A stretch of 64,000 nucleotides of DNA from Nocardioides sp. YR527. GTDB taxonomy: Bacteria > Actinomycetota > Actinomycetes > Propionibacteriales > Nocardioidaceae. The translations under genes were made by a program, and so were the position numbers. Below, piece by piece: positions 56,008-63,445 of the stretch. The stretch's first letter is position 1, and each line of letters starts with the position of its first letter. The notes below the pieces were generated by a model. That model did no database searches, was not told the origin of the DNA, and saw only the letters and a program-made list of their open reading frames with translations. Location of the stretch: positions 62,001 through 126,000 of the forward strand of contig NZ_FNFN01000004.1 in the NCBI RefSeq assembly GCF_900101045.1, in the 5' to 3' direction.

Positions 56008-56192
56008 AAGAAACTGCGTCTGAAGTCTGCCCGGGTCCCAGACCTAGTGGACCTTGGCTTGCTACCTCGACCGCCGGTTCACGCCGGGCGACGAAGCCTG
56101 TTTGTGCTGGTGCCGGTGAGGGGCTGCCGACCCGAGACTTGAGCCGTGTGTGACCCGACGATATCTGTCCACCCAAGGAAACCACCTCCCTT

Positions 56193-57674
56193 ATGACGAG
56201 CACGCTCAACATTCCTCTTCCCGACTACGACGCGCCTCAGGTCGCGATCAACGACATCGGGTCGGAAGAGGACTTCCTCGCCGCGATCGACGAGACCATC
56301 AAGTACTTCAACGACGGCGACATCGTGGACGGTGTCATCGTCAAGGTCGACCGGGACGAGGTCCTGCTCGACATCGGTTACAAGACCGAAGGTGTCATCC
56401 CGTCGCGCGAGCTCTCGATCAAGCACGACGTCGACCCGTCCGAGGTTGTCGAGGTCGGCGACAAGGTCGAGGCCCTGGTGCTCCAGAAGGAGGACAAGGA
56501 AGGCCGCCTGATCCTGTCCAAGAAGCGCGCGCAGTACGAGCGCGCCTGGGGCACGATCGAGCAGGTCAAGGAGGAGGACGGCGTCGTCGAGGGCGCGGTC
56601 ATCGAGGTCGTCAAGGGTGGTCTCATCCTGGACATCGGCCTGCGTGGCTTCCTCCCGGCCTCCCTCGTCGAGATGCGTCGCGTCCGCGACCTGCAGCCCT
56701 ACGTGGGTCAGACCCTCGAGGCCAAGATCATCGAGCTCGACAAGAACCGCAACAACGTGGTCCTCTCGCGCCGTGCCTGGCTCGAGCAGACCCAGTCCGA
56801 GGTTCGCCACGGCTTCCTGACCCAGCTCCAGAAGGGTCAGATCCGCAAGGGTGTCGTCTCCTCGATCGTCAACTTCGGTGCGTTCGTGGACCTCGGCGGC
56901 GTCGACGGTCTCGTCCACGTCTCGGAGCTGTCCTGGAAGCACATCGACCACCCGTCCGAGGTCGTCACCGTCGGTGACGAGGTCACCGTCGAGGTTCTCG
57001 ACGTGGACATGGACCGCGAGCGTGTCTCCCTGTCGCTGAAGGCGACCCAGGAGGACCCGTGGCAGCACTTCGCCCGCACCCACCAGATCGGCCAGATCGT
57101 CCCGGGTAAGGTCACCAAGCTGGTGCCGTTCGGTTCGTTCGTCCGTGTCGAGGAGGGCATCGAGGGCCTGGTGCACATCTCCGAGCTGGCCGAGCGCCAC
57201 GTGGAGATCCCCGAGCAGGTCGTCCAGGTCAACGACGACGTCATGGTCAAGATCATCGACATCGACCTCGAGCGTCGTCGCATCTCGCTCTCGCTCAAGC
57301 AGGCCAACGAGACGGTCACCTCGACCGACGTCGAGGAGTTCGACCCGACGCTCTACGGCATGCCGGCGACCTACGACGACCAGGGCAACTACATCTACCC
57401 CGAGGGCTTCGACCCGGAGACGGGCGAGTGGCTCGAGGGCTACGACGAGCAGCGCGCGAAGTGGGAGGAGCAGTACGCTCAGGCCCACGCCCGCTGGGAG
57501 GCCCACATCAAGCAGCAGCAGGAGGCCGCCGAGAAGGCTGCCGAGGCCGGCGAGGCCACCTCCTACTCCTCGGGTGGCTCGGTCGACGAGACCGTCTCCG
57601 AGGACGAGGGCGGCTCCCTCGCCTCCGACGAGGCGCTGCAGGCTCTGCGCGAGAAGCTGACCGGCGGTCAGTGA
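56193..57674 (+). CDS. rpsA: 30S ribosomal protein S1
   Basis: Binds mRNA on the small subunit and helps initiation. The 493 residues carry four S1 domains: about 43-112 (GDIVDGVIVKVDRDEVLLDI), 130-195 (EGAVIEVVKGGLILDI), 216-284 (GVVSSIVNFGAFVDLGG) and 301-370 (GKVTKLVPFGSFVRVEEG). A low-complexity, Gln/Ala/Glu- and Ser-rich tail follows. Four domains with an acidic tail is the actinobacterial form. In M. tuberculosis rpsA follows polA directly; here the envelope module lies between them. It ends at a strong hairpin. Confidence 0.97.
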   Translation: MTSTLNIPLPDYDAPQVAINDIGSEEDFLAAIDETIKYFNDGDIVDGVIVKVDRDEVLLDIGYKTEGVIPSRELSIKHDVDPSEVVEVGDKVEALVLQKEDKEGRLILSKKRAQYERAWGTIEQVKEEDGVVEGAVIEVVKGGLILDIGLRGFLPASLVEMRRVRDLQPYVGQTLEAKIIELDKNRNNVVLSRRAWLEQTQSEVRHGFLTQLQKGQIRKGVVSSIVNFGAFVDLGGVDGLVHVSELSWKHIDHPSEVVTVGDEVTVEVLDVDMDRERVSLSLKATQEDPWQHFARTHQIGQIVPGKVTKLVPFGSFVRVEEGIEGLVHISELAERHVEIPEQVVQVNDDVMVKIIDIDLERRRISLSLKQANETVTSTDVEEFDPTLYGMPATYDDQGNYIYPEGFDPETGEWLEGYDEQRAKWEEQYAQAHARWEAHIKQQQEAAEKAAEAGEATSYSSGGSVDETVSEDEGGSLASDEALQALREKLTGGQ

Positions 57675-57700
57675 ACGCGGAGCTGATGCTCTGAAACGCA

Positions 57701-57736
57701 CGAATGCCCGGCCCCTTTCGAGGGGCCGGGCATTCG
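57701..57736 (+). terminator. Terminator after rpsA
   Basis: Sixteen-base perfect arms (CGAATGCCCGGCCCCT and complement) around a stable TTCG tetraloop. Confidence 0.9.
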
Positions 57737-57740
57737 GCGT

Positions 57741-57884
57741 CTAGGGCAGTCTGACCGCTGGCAAGAAGTCGGGGTCGACGTCGTGGGACCGGGGAGCGGC
57801 CTTGGGGCGGTCGCCGTGGACGGTGGCGAGCGTGGCGTAGGTGACGAGGGCGAACAGTGCGATGAGGATCAGTGCTGTGGTCAT
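57741..57884 (-). CDS. 47-residue membrane protein
   Basis: Small frame with one hydrophobic helix at the N-terminus (TTALILIALFALVTYATLAT) and a polar tail with RPKAAPRSHDVDPDF. No family is recognised. It stops just after the rpsA terminator and runs divergently from the GlxA-type regulator, sharing its dyad-rich promoter region. The composition fits a real small membrane protein, but coding status is not certain. Confidence 0.5.
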   Translation of the reverse strand: MTTALILIALFALVTYATLATVHGDRPKAAPRSHDVDPDFLPAVRLP

Positions 57885-57912
57885 GGCAGTAATTCTTCGC
57901 TACCAGGTATTC

Positions 57913-57963
57913 CTGCCACATTGGCAGAAATGCCTAAGTTGCGTGATTTCCTGCCAACTGGCA
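57913..57963. promoter_or_regulatory. Paired operator-like dyads upstream of the GlxA-type regulator
   Basis: TTCCTGCCA occurs twice, each time as half of a dyad: CTGCCA-CAT-TGGCAG at 57913-57927 and TGCCA-AC-TGGCA at 57952-57963, with centres about 37 bases apart. They lie between the divergent small gene and the regulator and could be autoregulatory sites. Confidence 0.45.
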
Positions 57964-57973
57964 CCCTTCTGAG

Positions 57974-58948
57974 GTGCTTAGGAACGTCGCTGCGGTGATC
58001 TGGGACGGTGTCGCCCCCTTCGAGTTCGGGGTCGTGTGCGAGGCTTTCGGGCTCGATCGGCGCGACGACGGGGTGCCGTTGCTGGACTTCGGTGTCTGCT
58101 CGCTCGAGCCCGGCCTGGTGCGCACGAACCTGGGCTTCGGGATCGAGGCGACGTACGGTCTCGAGCGGGCCGACGAGGCCGACCTGGTGTGTGTGCCGGC
58201 CATGCGCCGGGGCGATCCCGTGCCGCCTCAGGTGGCCGAGACGCTGCTGCGCGCCTATCAGCGTGGTGCCCGGATCCTGACCGTCTGCGGCGGGGCGTTC
58301 GCGCTGGGTGCGGCGGGTCTGCTCGACGGGCGTGAGTGCACCACCCACTGGAAGTACACCGACGAGCTCGCGGCGAGGTTCCCCGAGGCGAAGGTGGTGC
58401 CCGAGGTGCTCTACGTCGACACCGGGCAGATCATCACCAGCGCCGGCACCGCTGCCGGGCTCGACGCGTGCCTGCACATCTGGCGCCAGGAGTACGGCGC
58501 GGCGGTCGCCTCCGCCGTGGCCCGCCGCATGGTCGTGCCGCCCCAGCGTGACGGTGGCCAGGCGCAGTTCATCTCCCACCCCGTGCCGGAGGTCGACGCC
58601 GAGACGCTCGGCCCGCTGCTGGCCTGGATCGTGGAGAACCTCCACGAAGACCTCGACGTGGACTCGCTGGCCCATCGAGTGCTGATGTCCTCGCGTACGT
58701 TCGCTCGCAGGTTCCGCGCCGAGACCGGGGCGACACCCTATGCCTGGATCACCGCACAGCGGGTACGCCGGGCCGAGGAGCTGTTGGAGCGCACCGACCG
58801 GTCGGTGGAGTGGATCGCGGGCGAGGTCGGCTTCGGCAACGCAGCGGCCCTGCGCCACCACTTCACCCGGGTGCGGGGGCTCTCCCCGCAGGCCTACCGG
58901 CGCCGGTTCGCCTGCAGCGACAGCCTCGACTCGGCCATGCCGGCCTAG
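57974..58948 (+). CDS. GlxA family transcriptional regulator (DJ-1/PfpI plus AraC)
   Basis: A 324-residue regulator. The N-terminal half is a DJ-1/PfpI-like domain (VAAVIWDGVAPFEFGVVCEA and ILTVCGGAFALGAAGLL, with a Cys at the nucleophile elbow). The C-terminal AraC-type DNA-binding domain contains two helix-turn-helix units (SSRTFARRFRAETGATPYAW and WIAGEVGFGNAAALRHHFTR). Related proteins control catabolic or stress genes in response to unknown small molecules. The start is a GTG just after the second dyad. No obvious target gene is adjacent. Confidence 0.9.
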   Translation: MLRNVAAVIWDGVAPFEFGVVCEAFGLDRRDDGVPLLDFGVCSLEPGLVRTNLGFGIEATYGLERADEADLVCVPAMRRGDPVPPQVAETLLRAYQRGARILTVCGGAFALGAAGLLDGRECTTHWKYTDELAARFPEAKVVPEVLYVDTGQIITSAGTAAGLDACLHIWRQEYGAAVASAVARRMVVPPQRDGGQAQFISHPVPEVDAETLGPLLAWIVENLHEDLDVDSLAHRVLMSSRTFARRFRAETGATPYAWITAQRVRRAEELLERTDRSVEWIAGEVGFGNAAALRHHFTRVRGLSPQAYRRRFACSDSLDSAMPA

Positions 58949-58977
58949 GCGGCGCCGGGCGCCGACAGCGGCCCCAC

Positions 58978-58983
58978 TAAGTT
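58978..58983 (+). promoter_or_regulatory. coaE: -10 box of coaE
   Basis: TAAGTT lies six bases before the ATG at 58990 without a ribosome binding site, in the leaderless pattern. Confidence 0.5.
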
Positions 58984-58989
58984 GGGGCC

Positions 58990-59580
58990 ATGCGCGTAGG
59001 ACTCACCGGCGGGATCGCCTCGGGGAAGAGCACGGTGTCGGAGCTGCTGGCCGGGTTCGGGGCGGTGATCGTGGACTCGGACAAGATCGCCCGGGAGGTC
59101 GTCGAGCCGGGTACGCCGGGGCTCGCCCACGTCGTGGCGGAGTTCGGGCCGACGGTGCTGACCGAGTCCGGTGCGCTCGACCGGGCGAAGGTGGGGGAGA
59201 TCGTCTTCGCCGACGAGGGTGCCCGCGGGCGGCTCAACGCGATCGTGCACCCGTTGGTCGGGGCGCGCTCCACGGAGCTCGAGGAGGCCGGCCGGGCGGC
59301 CGGCAAGCTGGTCGTCAACGACATCCCGCTGCTGGTCGAGGTGGGCTACGCGCCCTTCTTCGACGAGGTCATCGTCGTCGACGTACCGGTCGAGACCCAG
59401 GTCGAGCGGGCGATCACACGCGGGATGACCGAGATCGACGCCCGCGCCCGGATCGCCGCGCAGGCCAGTCGCGAGGATCGGCTCGCCGCGGCGACGTACG
59501 TCATCGACAACACCGGCACCCTCGACGACCTGCGCAAGCGGGTGCGGGAGATCTACGACGCACTCGCCGGAACGCGGTGA
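58990..59580 (+). CDS. coaE: Dephospho-CoA kinase
   Basis: Phosphorylates dephospho-CoA in the last step of CoA synthesis. The 196 residues have the P-loop [12 protein letters not shown] (4-15), the substrate Asp in [11 protein letters not shown], the LID region with [10 protein letters not shown], and [11 protein letters not shown]. It is the short form, without the C-terminal GrpB/UPF0157 domain found in mycobacterial CoaE. The rpsA-coaE neighbourhood is conserved in actinobacteria, although here the GlxA-type gene lies between them. Confidence 0.96.
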   Translation: MRVGLTGGIASGKSTVSELLAGFGAVIVDSDKIAREVVEPGTPGLAHVVAEFGPTVLTESGALDRAKVGEIVFADEGARGRLNAIVHPLVGARSTELEEAGRAAGKLVVNDIPLLVEVGYAPFFDEVIVVDVPVETQVERAITRGMTEIDARARIAAQASREDRLAAATYVIDNTGTLDDLRKRVREIYDALAGTR

Positions 59581-59597
59581 TGGGCGGGGGTTGCTGA

Positions 59598-59603
59598 CAT
59601 ACT
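59598..59603 (+). promoter_or_regulatory. -10 box of the GH3 gene
   Basis: CATACT lies seven bases before the GTG at 59611. Confidence 0.35.
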
Positions 59604-59610
59604 CGGCCGC

Positions 59611-60960
59611 GTGACTGGGGGCATGCACACCGATTCAGAGGACCAGCAGCGTCGTCCGAGGCGTTGGATGCGACCGGTGATCGCCGGGGCCGTGCTGGCC
59701 CTGGCGGCCGGCGCGGGTGCGGCGGCGGTGACCGTCGGAATGCCGACGAGGGCCGAGGAAGAGCCGAACCAGCCGGCAGCCGCCACCACGAGGACCGACC
59801 CGAAGAAGGACACCACGCCGCTGGCCTGGGGGCCGACGCGCGGAGAGCTGGCGACCGCCCGCGAGCTGGTGGCGGGCTGGAACGAGAAGCAGCTCGCCGG
59901 ACAGGTGATCGTCGGCCGATACCACGGCACCGACCCGGCCAAGGCGGCCAAGATGGTGCGCAAGCTCCACCTCGCCGGGGTCAGCGTGACCGGCGAGAAC
60001 GTCGTCGACGAGGCCCAGGTGCGCGAGACGACCGCCGCGGTCTCCCGTGCCGTGGCGGCTGACGGCCGCTCGTTCCCCGCGGTGATCGGCGTCGACCAGG
60101 AGGGTGGCGTCGTCTCCCACCTGCGCGGCGTGGCCACCGAGTTCCCGGAGTTCGAGCGCACGGGGGACGCCATCGAGGCGAAGCCGCGCAAGGGCGTCGC
60201 GGCGACGACCGAGGCGGCGCGGACGACGGCGCTCGAGCTGCGCGATCTGGGCTTCACCTGGGCGTTCGCGCCGGTGGCCGACGTGACCGTCGGCGCGGCC
60301 GATCCGACGATCGGCTCGCGTTCCCCGAGTCAGGACCCGAGGATCGCCGCGACGGCGGTCTCCGCGGCCGTGCAGGGCTACAACGCCGCCGGCCTGGTCT
60401 CCACCACCAAGCACTTCCCGGGCCACGGCGCGGTCACCGGTGACACCCACCTCGGGCTCCAGGAGCTCGACTTCAGGATGAAGAAGCTGAAGCGGCGTGA
60501 CCTGGTTCCGTTCGACGCCGCGGTCGACGCCGGCGCGCCGGCCGTCATGATCAGCCACGTCGACGTCAAGGCGGTGGCTCCCGGCAAGCCCGCCAGCATG
60601 GCCGCCCCGATCTACGACCTGCTCCGCGACGACCTCGGCTTCGAGGGCGTGGCCGTCACCGACTCGCTCGGCATGGGTGCGGTCACGACCACCACCAAGA
60701 AGCCCTCGGTGGCCGCCCTCGAGGCCGGCGCCGACCTGCTGCTGATGCCGGCCAACTCCAGGGCCGCGCACCGCAGCGTCGTCAAGGCCATGCGCTCCGG
60801 TCGCCTGGACCGCGCTGTTGTCGAGGACGCCGCCGCGAAGGTCGTGGCCATGCAGATGTGGCAGCAGCGCACCGCCGGTGAGGTGCCGGTTCCCGGTGAC
60901 GTACGCGAGCAGGCCGAGCAGGCCTCCGCGGCTCTCTCGGAGGCCGCCTCCGAGGGCTGA
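59611..60960 (+). CDS. Glycoside hydrolase family 3 protein (beta-N-acetylhexosaminidase-like)
   Basis: A 449-residue hydrolase with a short cytosolic head, a membrane anchor or signal (residues 22-43: VIAGAVLALAAGAGAAAVTV) and one GH3 catalytic barrel. The signature is TTKHFPGHGAVTGDTH, with the nucleophile Asp in VTDSLGMGAV and substrate contacts in GVDQEGGVVSHL. This single-domain form resembles NagZ, which cleaves N-acetylglucosamine from cell-wall fragments, though here it appears to be extracytoplasmic. The GTG at 59611 fits the -10 box; an ATG at 59623 is an alternative. Confidence 0.9.
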   Translation: MTGGMHTDSEDQQRRPRRWMRPVIAGAVLALAAGAGAAAVTVGMPTRAEEEPNQPAAATTRTDPKKDTTPLAWGPTRGELATARELVAGWNEKQLAGQVIVGRYHGTDPAKAAKMVRKLHLAGVSVTGENVVDEAQVRETTAAVSRAVAADGRSFPAVIGVDQEGGVVSHLRGVATEFPEFERTGDAIEAKPRKGVAATTEAARTTALELRDLGFTWAFAPVADVTVGAADPTIGSRSPSQDPRIAATAVSAAVQGYNAAGLVSTTKHFPGHGAVTGDTHLGLQELDFRMKKLKRRDLVPFDAAVDAGAPAVMISHVDVKAVAPGKPASMAAPIYDLLRDDLGFEGVAVTDSLGMGAVTTTTKKPSVAALEAGADLLLMPANSRAAHRSVVKAMRSGRLDRAVVEDAAAKVVAMQMWQQRTAGEVPVPGDVREQAEQASAALSEAASEG

Positions 60961-60995
60961 CCCCTCGCCGCGCCTGTTCGTGGCACCATCGGGGC

Positions 60996-62135
60996 ATGAG
61001 CGTGGTGCTGCACGTCGACCTGGACCAGTTCATCGCGGCGGTGGAGGTACTACGCCGGCCCGAGCTGGCCGGGAAGCCGGTGATCGTCGGTGGACGCGGA
61101 GACCCGACCGAGCGGGCGGTGGTCTCGACCGCCTCCTACGAGGCGCGGGCGCACGGGGTGGGTTCGGGGATGCCGCTGCGGCTGGCGGTACGGAAGTGTC
61201 CCGACGCCGTGCTGCTGCCGGTCGACCACGTGGCCTACGACGAGGCCTCCGCGGGCGTCATGGACACCCTGCGATCGCTGGAGTGGGGCGGCCCACCGGT
61301 CCTGGTCGAGGTCCTCGGCTGGGACGAGGCGTTCCTCGGACCCGGCCCCGACCACGGCGACCTCGGTGATCCGGTGGCCTTCGCCCAGGACGTACGCGAC
61401 CTCGTGCTCGAACGCACCCGGCTGCGCAGCGGCGTCGGTGTCGGTGACAACAAGCTGCAGGCGAAGCTCGCCACGGGGTTCGCCAAGCAGCGGGTCGACG
61501 GTGCCCTCGCGCGTGAGGCCGGGGCGGGCGGGCACGAGCCCGGTCCGGACGGTCAGCCGCGGGGGACCGGCGTCTACTGGATCACCCACGAGAGCTGGCA
61601 CGCCGAGATGGGCCATCGCCCGACCGACGCGCTGTGGGGGATCGGGGCGAAGACCGCGAAGCGGCTCGGCGGGCTCGGGATCGAGACGGTCGCCGACCTG
61701 GGAGCGGCCTCTGCGGAGCGTCTGGCCGCCGAGATCGGCCCGACGACCGGCCCCTGGCTGCGCCGTCTGGGCCGTGGCGCCGACACCAGCCCCGTCGACC
61801 CCTCGCCGTGGGTCGCTCGCGGCCACGGCCACGAGGAGACCTTCCAGCAGGACCTCGTCGAGTGGTCCGACATCGTCGCCGCGACCCGCCGCCTGTGCGG
61901 CGAGTGCCTGGTGGACGTGGTGAAGGAGGGCCGCCCGGTGACCAGGGTCGAGATCAAGGTGCGGCTCAAACCGTTCTTCACCGTCACCCGTGGCCACAAG
62001 CTCCCCGAGCCCACCCTCGACCCCGACCGCCTCGCCGACGAGGCCGAGGCGCTCCTGGAGCGGGTCGAGAAGGACCGCCCGGTCCGCCTCATCGGCGTAC
62101 GCCTGGAGATGGCTCCGCCGCCGGAAGGCTACTGA
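60996..62135 (+). CDS. dinB: Y-family DNA polymerase, DinB2-like
   Basis: A 379-residue translesion polymerase. Metal ligands are Asp8 (LHVDLDQF) and Asp110/Glu111 (LGWDEAFLG). The helix-hairpin-helix thumb (LWGIGAKTAKRLGGLGIETV) and the C-terminal little finger (VTRVEIKVRLKPFFTVTRG) are complete. Position 13, where the aromatic steric gate normally sits, is Ile (DQFIAAVE). Mycobacterial DinB2 has Leu there and readily uses ribonucleotides, so relaxed sugar selection is predicted. A weak CACCAT hexamer lies six bases before the ATG. A perfect palindrome follows the stop. Confidence 0.93.
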   Translation: MSVVLHVDLDQFIAAVEVLRRPELAGKPVIVGGRGDPTERAVVSTASYEARAHGVGSGMPLRLAVRKCPDAVLLPVDHVAYDEASAGVMDTLRSLEWGGPPVLVEVLGWDEAFLGPGPDHGDLGDPVAFAQDVRDLVLERTRLRSGVGVGDNKLQAKLATGFAKQRVDGALAREAGAGGHEPGPDGQPRGTGVYWITHESWHAEMGHRPTDALWGIGAKTAKRLGGLGIETVADLGAASAERLAAEIGPTTGPWLRRLGRGADTSPVDPSPWVARGHGHEETFQQDLVEWSDIVAATRRLCGECLVDVVKEGRPVTRVEIKVRLKPFFTVTRGHKLPEPTLDPDRLADEAEALLERVEKDRPVRLIGVRLEMAPPPEGY

Positions 62136-62137
62136 CC

Positions 62138-62209
62138 GCCGAGACGTCACTTGCGTCGGCCGAGTTGGCACCGCGGTGCCAACTCGGCCGACGCAAGTGA
62201 CGTCTCGGC
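62138..62209. repeat. 72-bp perfect palindrome built of repeat units
   Basis: Two 36-base arms pair without a single mismatch and with no loop (centre CCG|CGG at 62173/62174). Each arm contains one full and one partial 21-base unit of the family at 41009-41221. It begins three bases after the dinB stop and is followed by a second hairpin. Confidence 0.9.
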
Positions 62210-62216
62210 AGAAAAA

Positions 62217-62249
62217 GACTCGGCGCCCCTCCAGGAGGGGCGCCGAGTC
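62217..62249. terminator. Bidirectional terminator between dinB and the sigma factor gene
   Basis: Fifteen-base perfect arms (GACTCGGCGCCCCTC and complement) around CAG, preceded by AAAAA, which becomes a T-run for the minus-strand sigma gene. Confidence 0.85.
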
Positions 62250-62292
62250 ATCGGTTGGGATCGCTGACCGGGACGCGACCGGGATCTAGCGG

Positions 62293-63240
62293 CTACGCCG
62301 CGAGATCCGGGTCGGCGAAGCGGCGCAGCTTCTGCAGGGCCTCGCGCTCGAGCTGGCGTACGCGCTCGGCGGAGATGCCGTGCTTGACGCCGATGTCGGC
62401 GAGCTTGTGCTGACGACCGTCGGTGAGGCCGTAGCGGGAGCGGACAATGTCGGCGGAACGCTCGTCGAGCTGACCGACCAGCGAGTTGAGCCGCTCGCGC
62501 GACTCGACGTCGATGACGTCCATGTCGGGCGACGGTGAGGACTCCTGAGCCATCAGGTCACCCAGCGAGGTGTCGCCGTCCTCGTCGATCGGCGTGTCGA
62601 GCGAGACGTGGTCACGGCCCCAGGAGAGGAGGTCGAGGACGCGGTCGATGTCCATGCCGAGCTCGGTGGCGATCTCCTCCGGCTCCGGGTCGCGGCCGAG
62701 CTGACGCTCCAGGGTGCGGCGGGCGCCGCCGACCTGGTTGAGCTCCTCGACGACGTGGACCGGGAGCCGGACCACACGCGCCTGCTGGGCGATGCCACGG
62801 GTGATCGCCTGGCGCACCCACCACGTCGCGTACGTCGAGAACTTGTAGCCCTTGGTGTAGTCGAACTTCTCAACGGCCCGGATCAGGCCGGTGTTTCCTT
62901 CCTGGATCAGGTCGAGCATCGGCATCTGCGCGCGGCCGTACTTCCGCGCGATGGACACCACCAGTCGCAGGTTGGCGTTGATGAACTGACGGGTCGCGCG
63001 GTGGCCTTCTTCGGCCAGCCACTCCAACTCGGCTCGGGTGGCTCCACCGGGTGCCTTCTTGCGGCCGACGCGGCCCTCGGCAAGGAGGTGCTCGGCCATC
63101 AGGCCGGCCTCGATCGCCTTGGACAGCTCAACCTCTTTGGCAGCATCCAGGAGCTCGTTGCGGGCGATCTCGTCGAGATACAGCCCGACGCTGTCACGGC
63201 CCTCGATCTCTCGGGTGGCAGTGGCGGTGCGTGTCGCCAT
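62293..63240 (-). CDS. sigB: Group 2 sigma-70 factor, SigB-like
   Basis: A 315-residue sigma factor with region 1.2 ([15 protein letters not shown]), regions 2.1-2.4 ([53 protein letters not shown]), region 3 and a complete region 4.2 ([19 protein letters not shown]). It lacks the long N-terminal 1.1 extension of principal SigA. Region 2.4 is nearly the same as in SigA, so it should recognise similar -10 boxes. A GAGGAGG ribosome binding site lies six bases before the ATG. An ECF-type promoter upstream suggests stress induction. Group 2 (SigB/HrdD) rather than SigA is judged from length. Confidence 0.92.
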   Translation of the reverse strand: MATRTATATREIEGRDSVGLYLDEIARNELLDAAKEVELSKAIEAGLMAEHLLAEGRVGRKKAPGGATRAELEWLAEEGHRATRQFINANLRLVVSIARKYGRAQMPMLDLIQEGNTGLIRAVEKFDYTKGYKFSTYATWWVRQAITRGIAQQARVVRLPVHVVEELNQVGGARRTLERQLGRDPEPEEIATELGMDIDRVLDLLSWGRDHVSLDTPIDEDGDTSLGDLMAQESSPSPDMDVIDVESRERLNSLVGQLDERSADIVRSRYGLTDGRQHKLADIGVKHGISAERVRQLEREALQKLRRFADPDLAA

Positions 63241-63282
63241 GGGAACCTCCTCACGGTGAGGTTTGTGGCCTCACGGTGGTTT

Positions 63283-63310
63283 CAACGCTTCGCCCCTCCC
63301 AGGTGTTCCC
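63283..63310 (-). promoter_or_regulatory. ECF-type (SigE/SigH/SigR-like) promoter of the SigB-like gene
   Basis: On the minus strand GGGAAC (63310-63305) and CGTTG (63287-63283) are separated by 17 bases. This matches the GGAAC/CGTT class used by SigE and SigH in mycobacteria, including at sigB. The start point would be about 35 bases before the ATG. Confidence 0.6.
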
Positions 63311-63445
63311 TGGTAGAGCGCCTTGTCATCGAATCCGTCTTCGATCTCTTGTCCGGTTCGACGTACGCCGCGGGCGATAAGTTGCATCATGAGGCGAATC
63401 TCAGGGGTTTCTCATGGAGTACCCCGAGATTCCCGCAGATATGCC

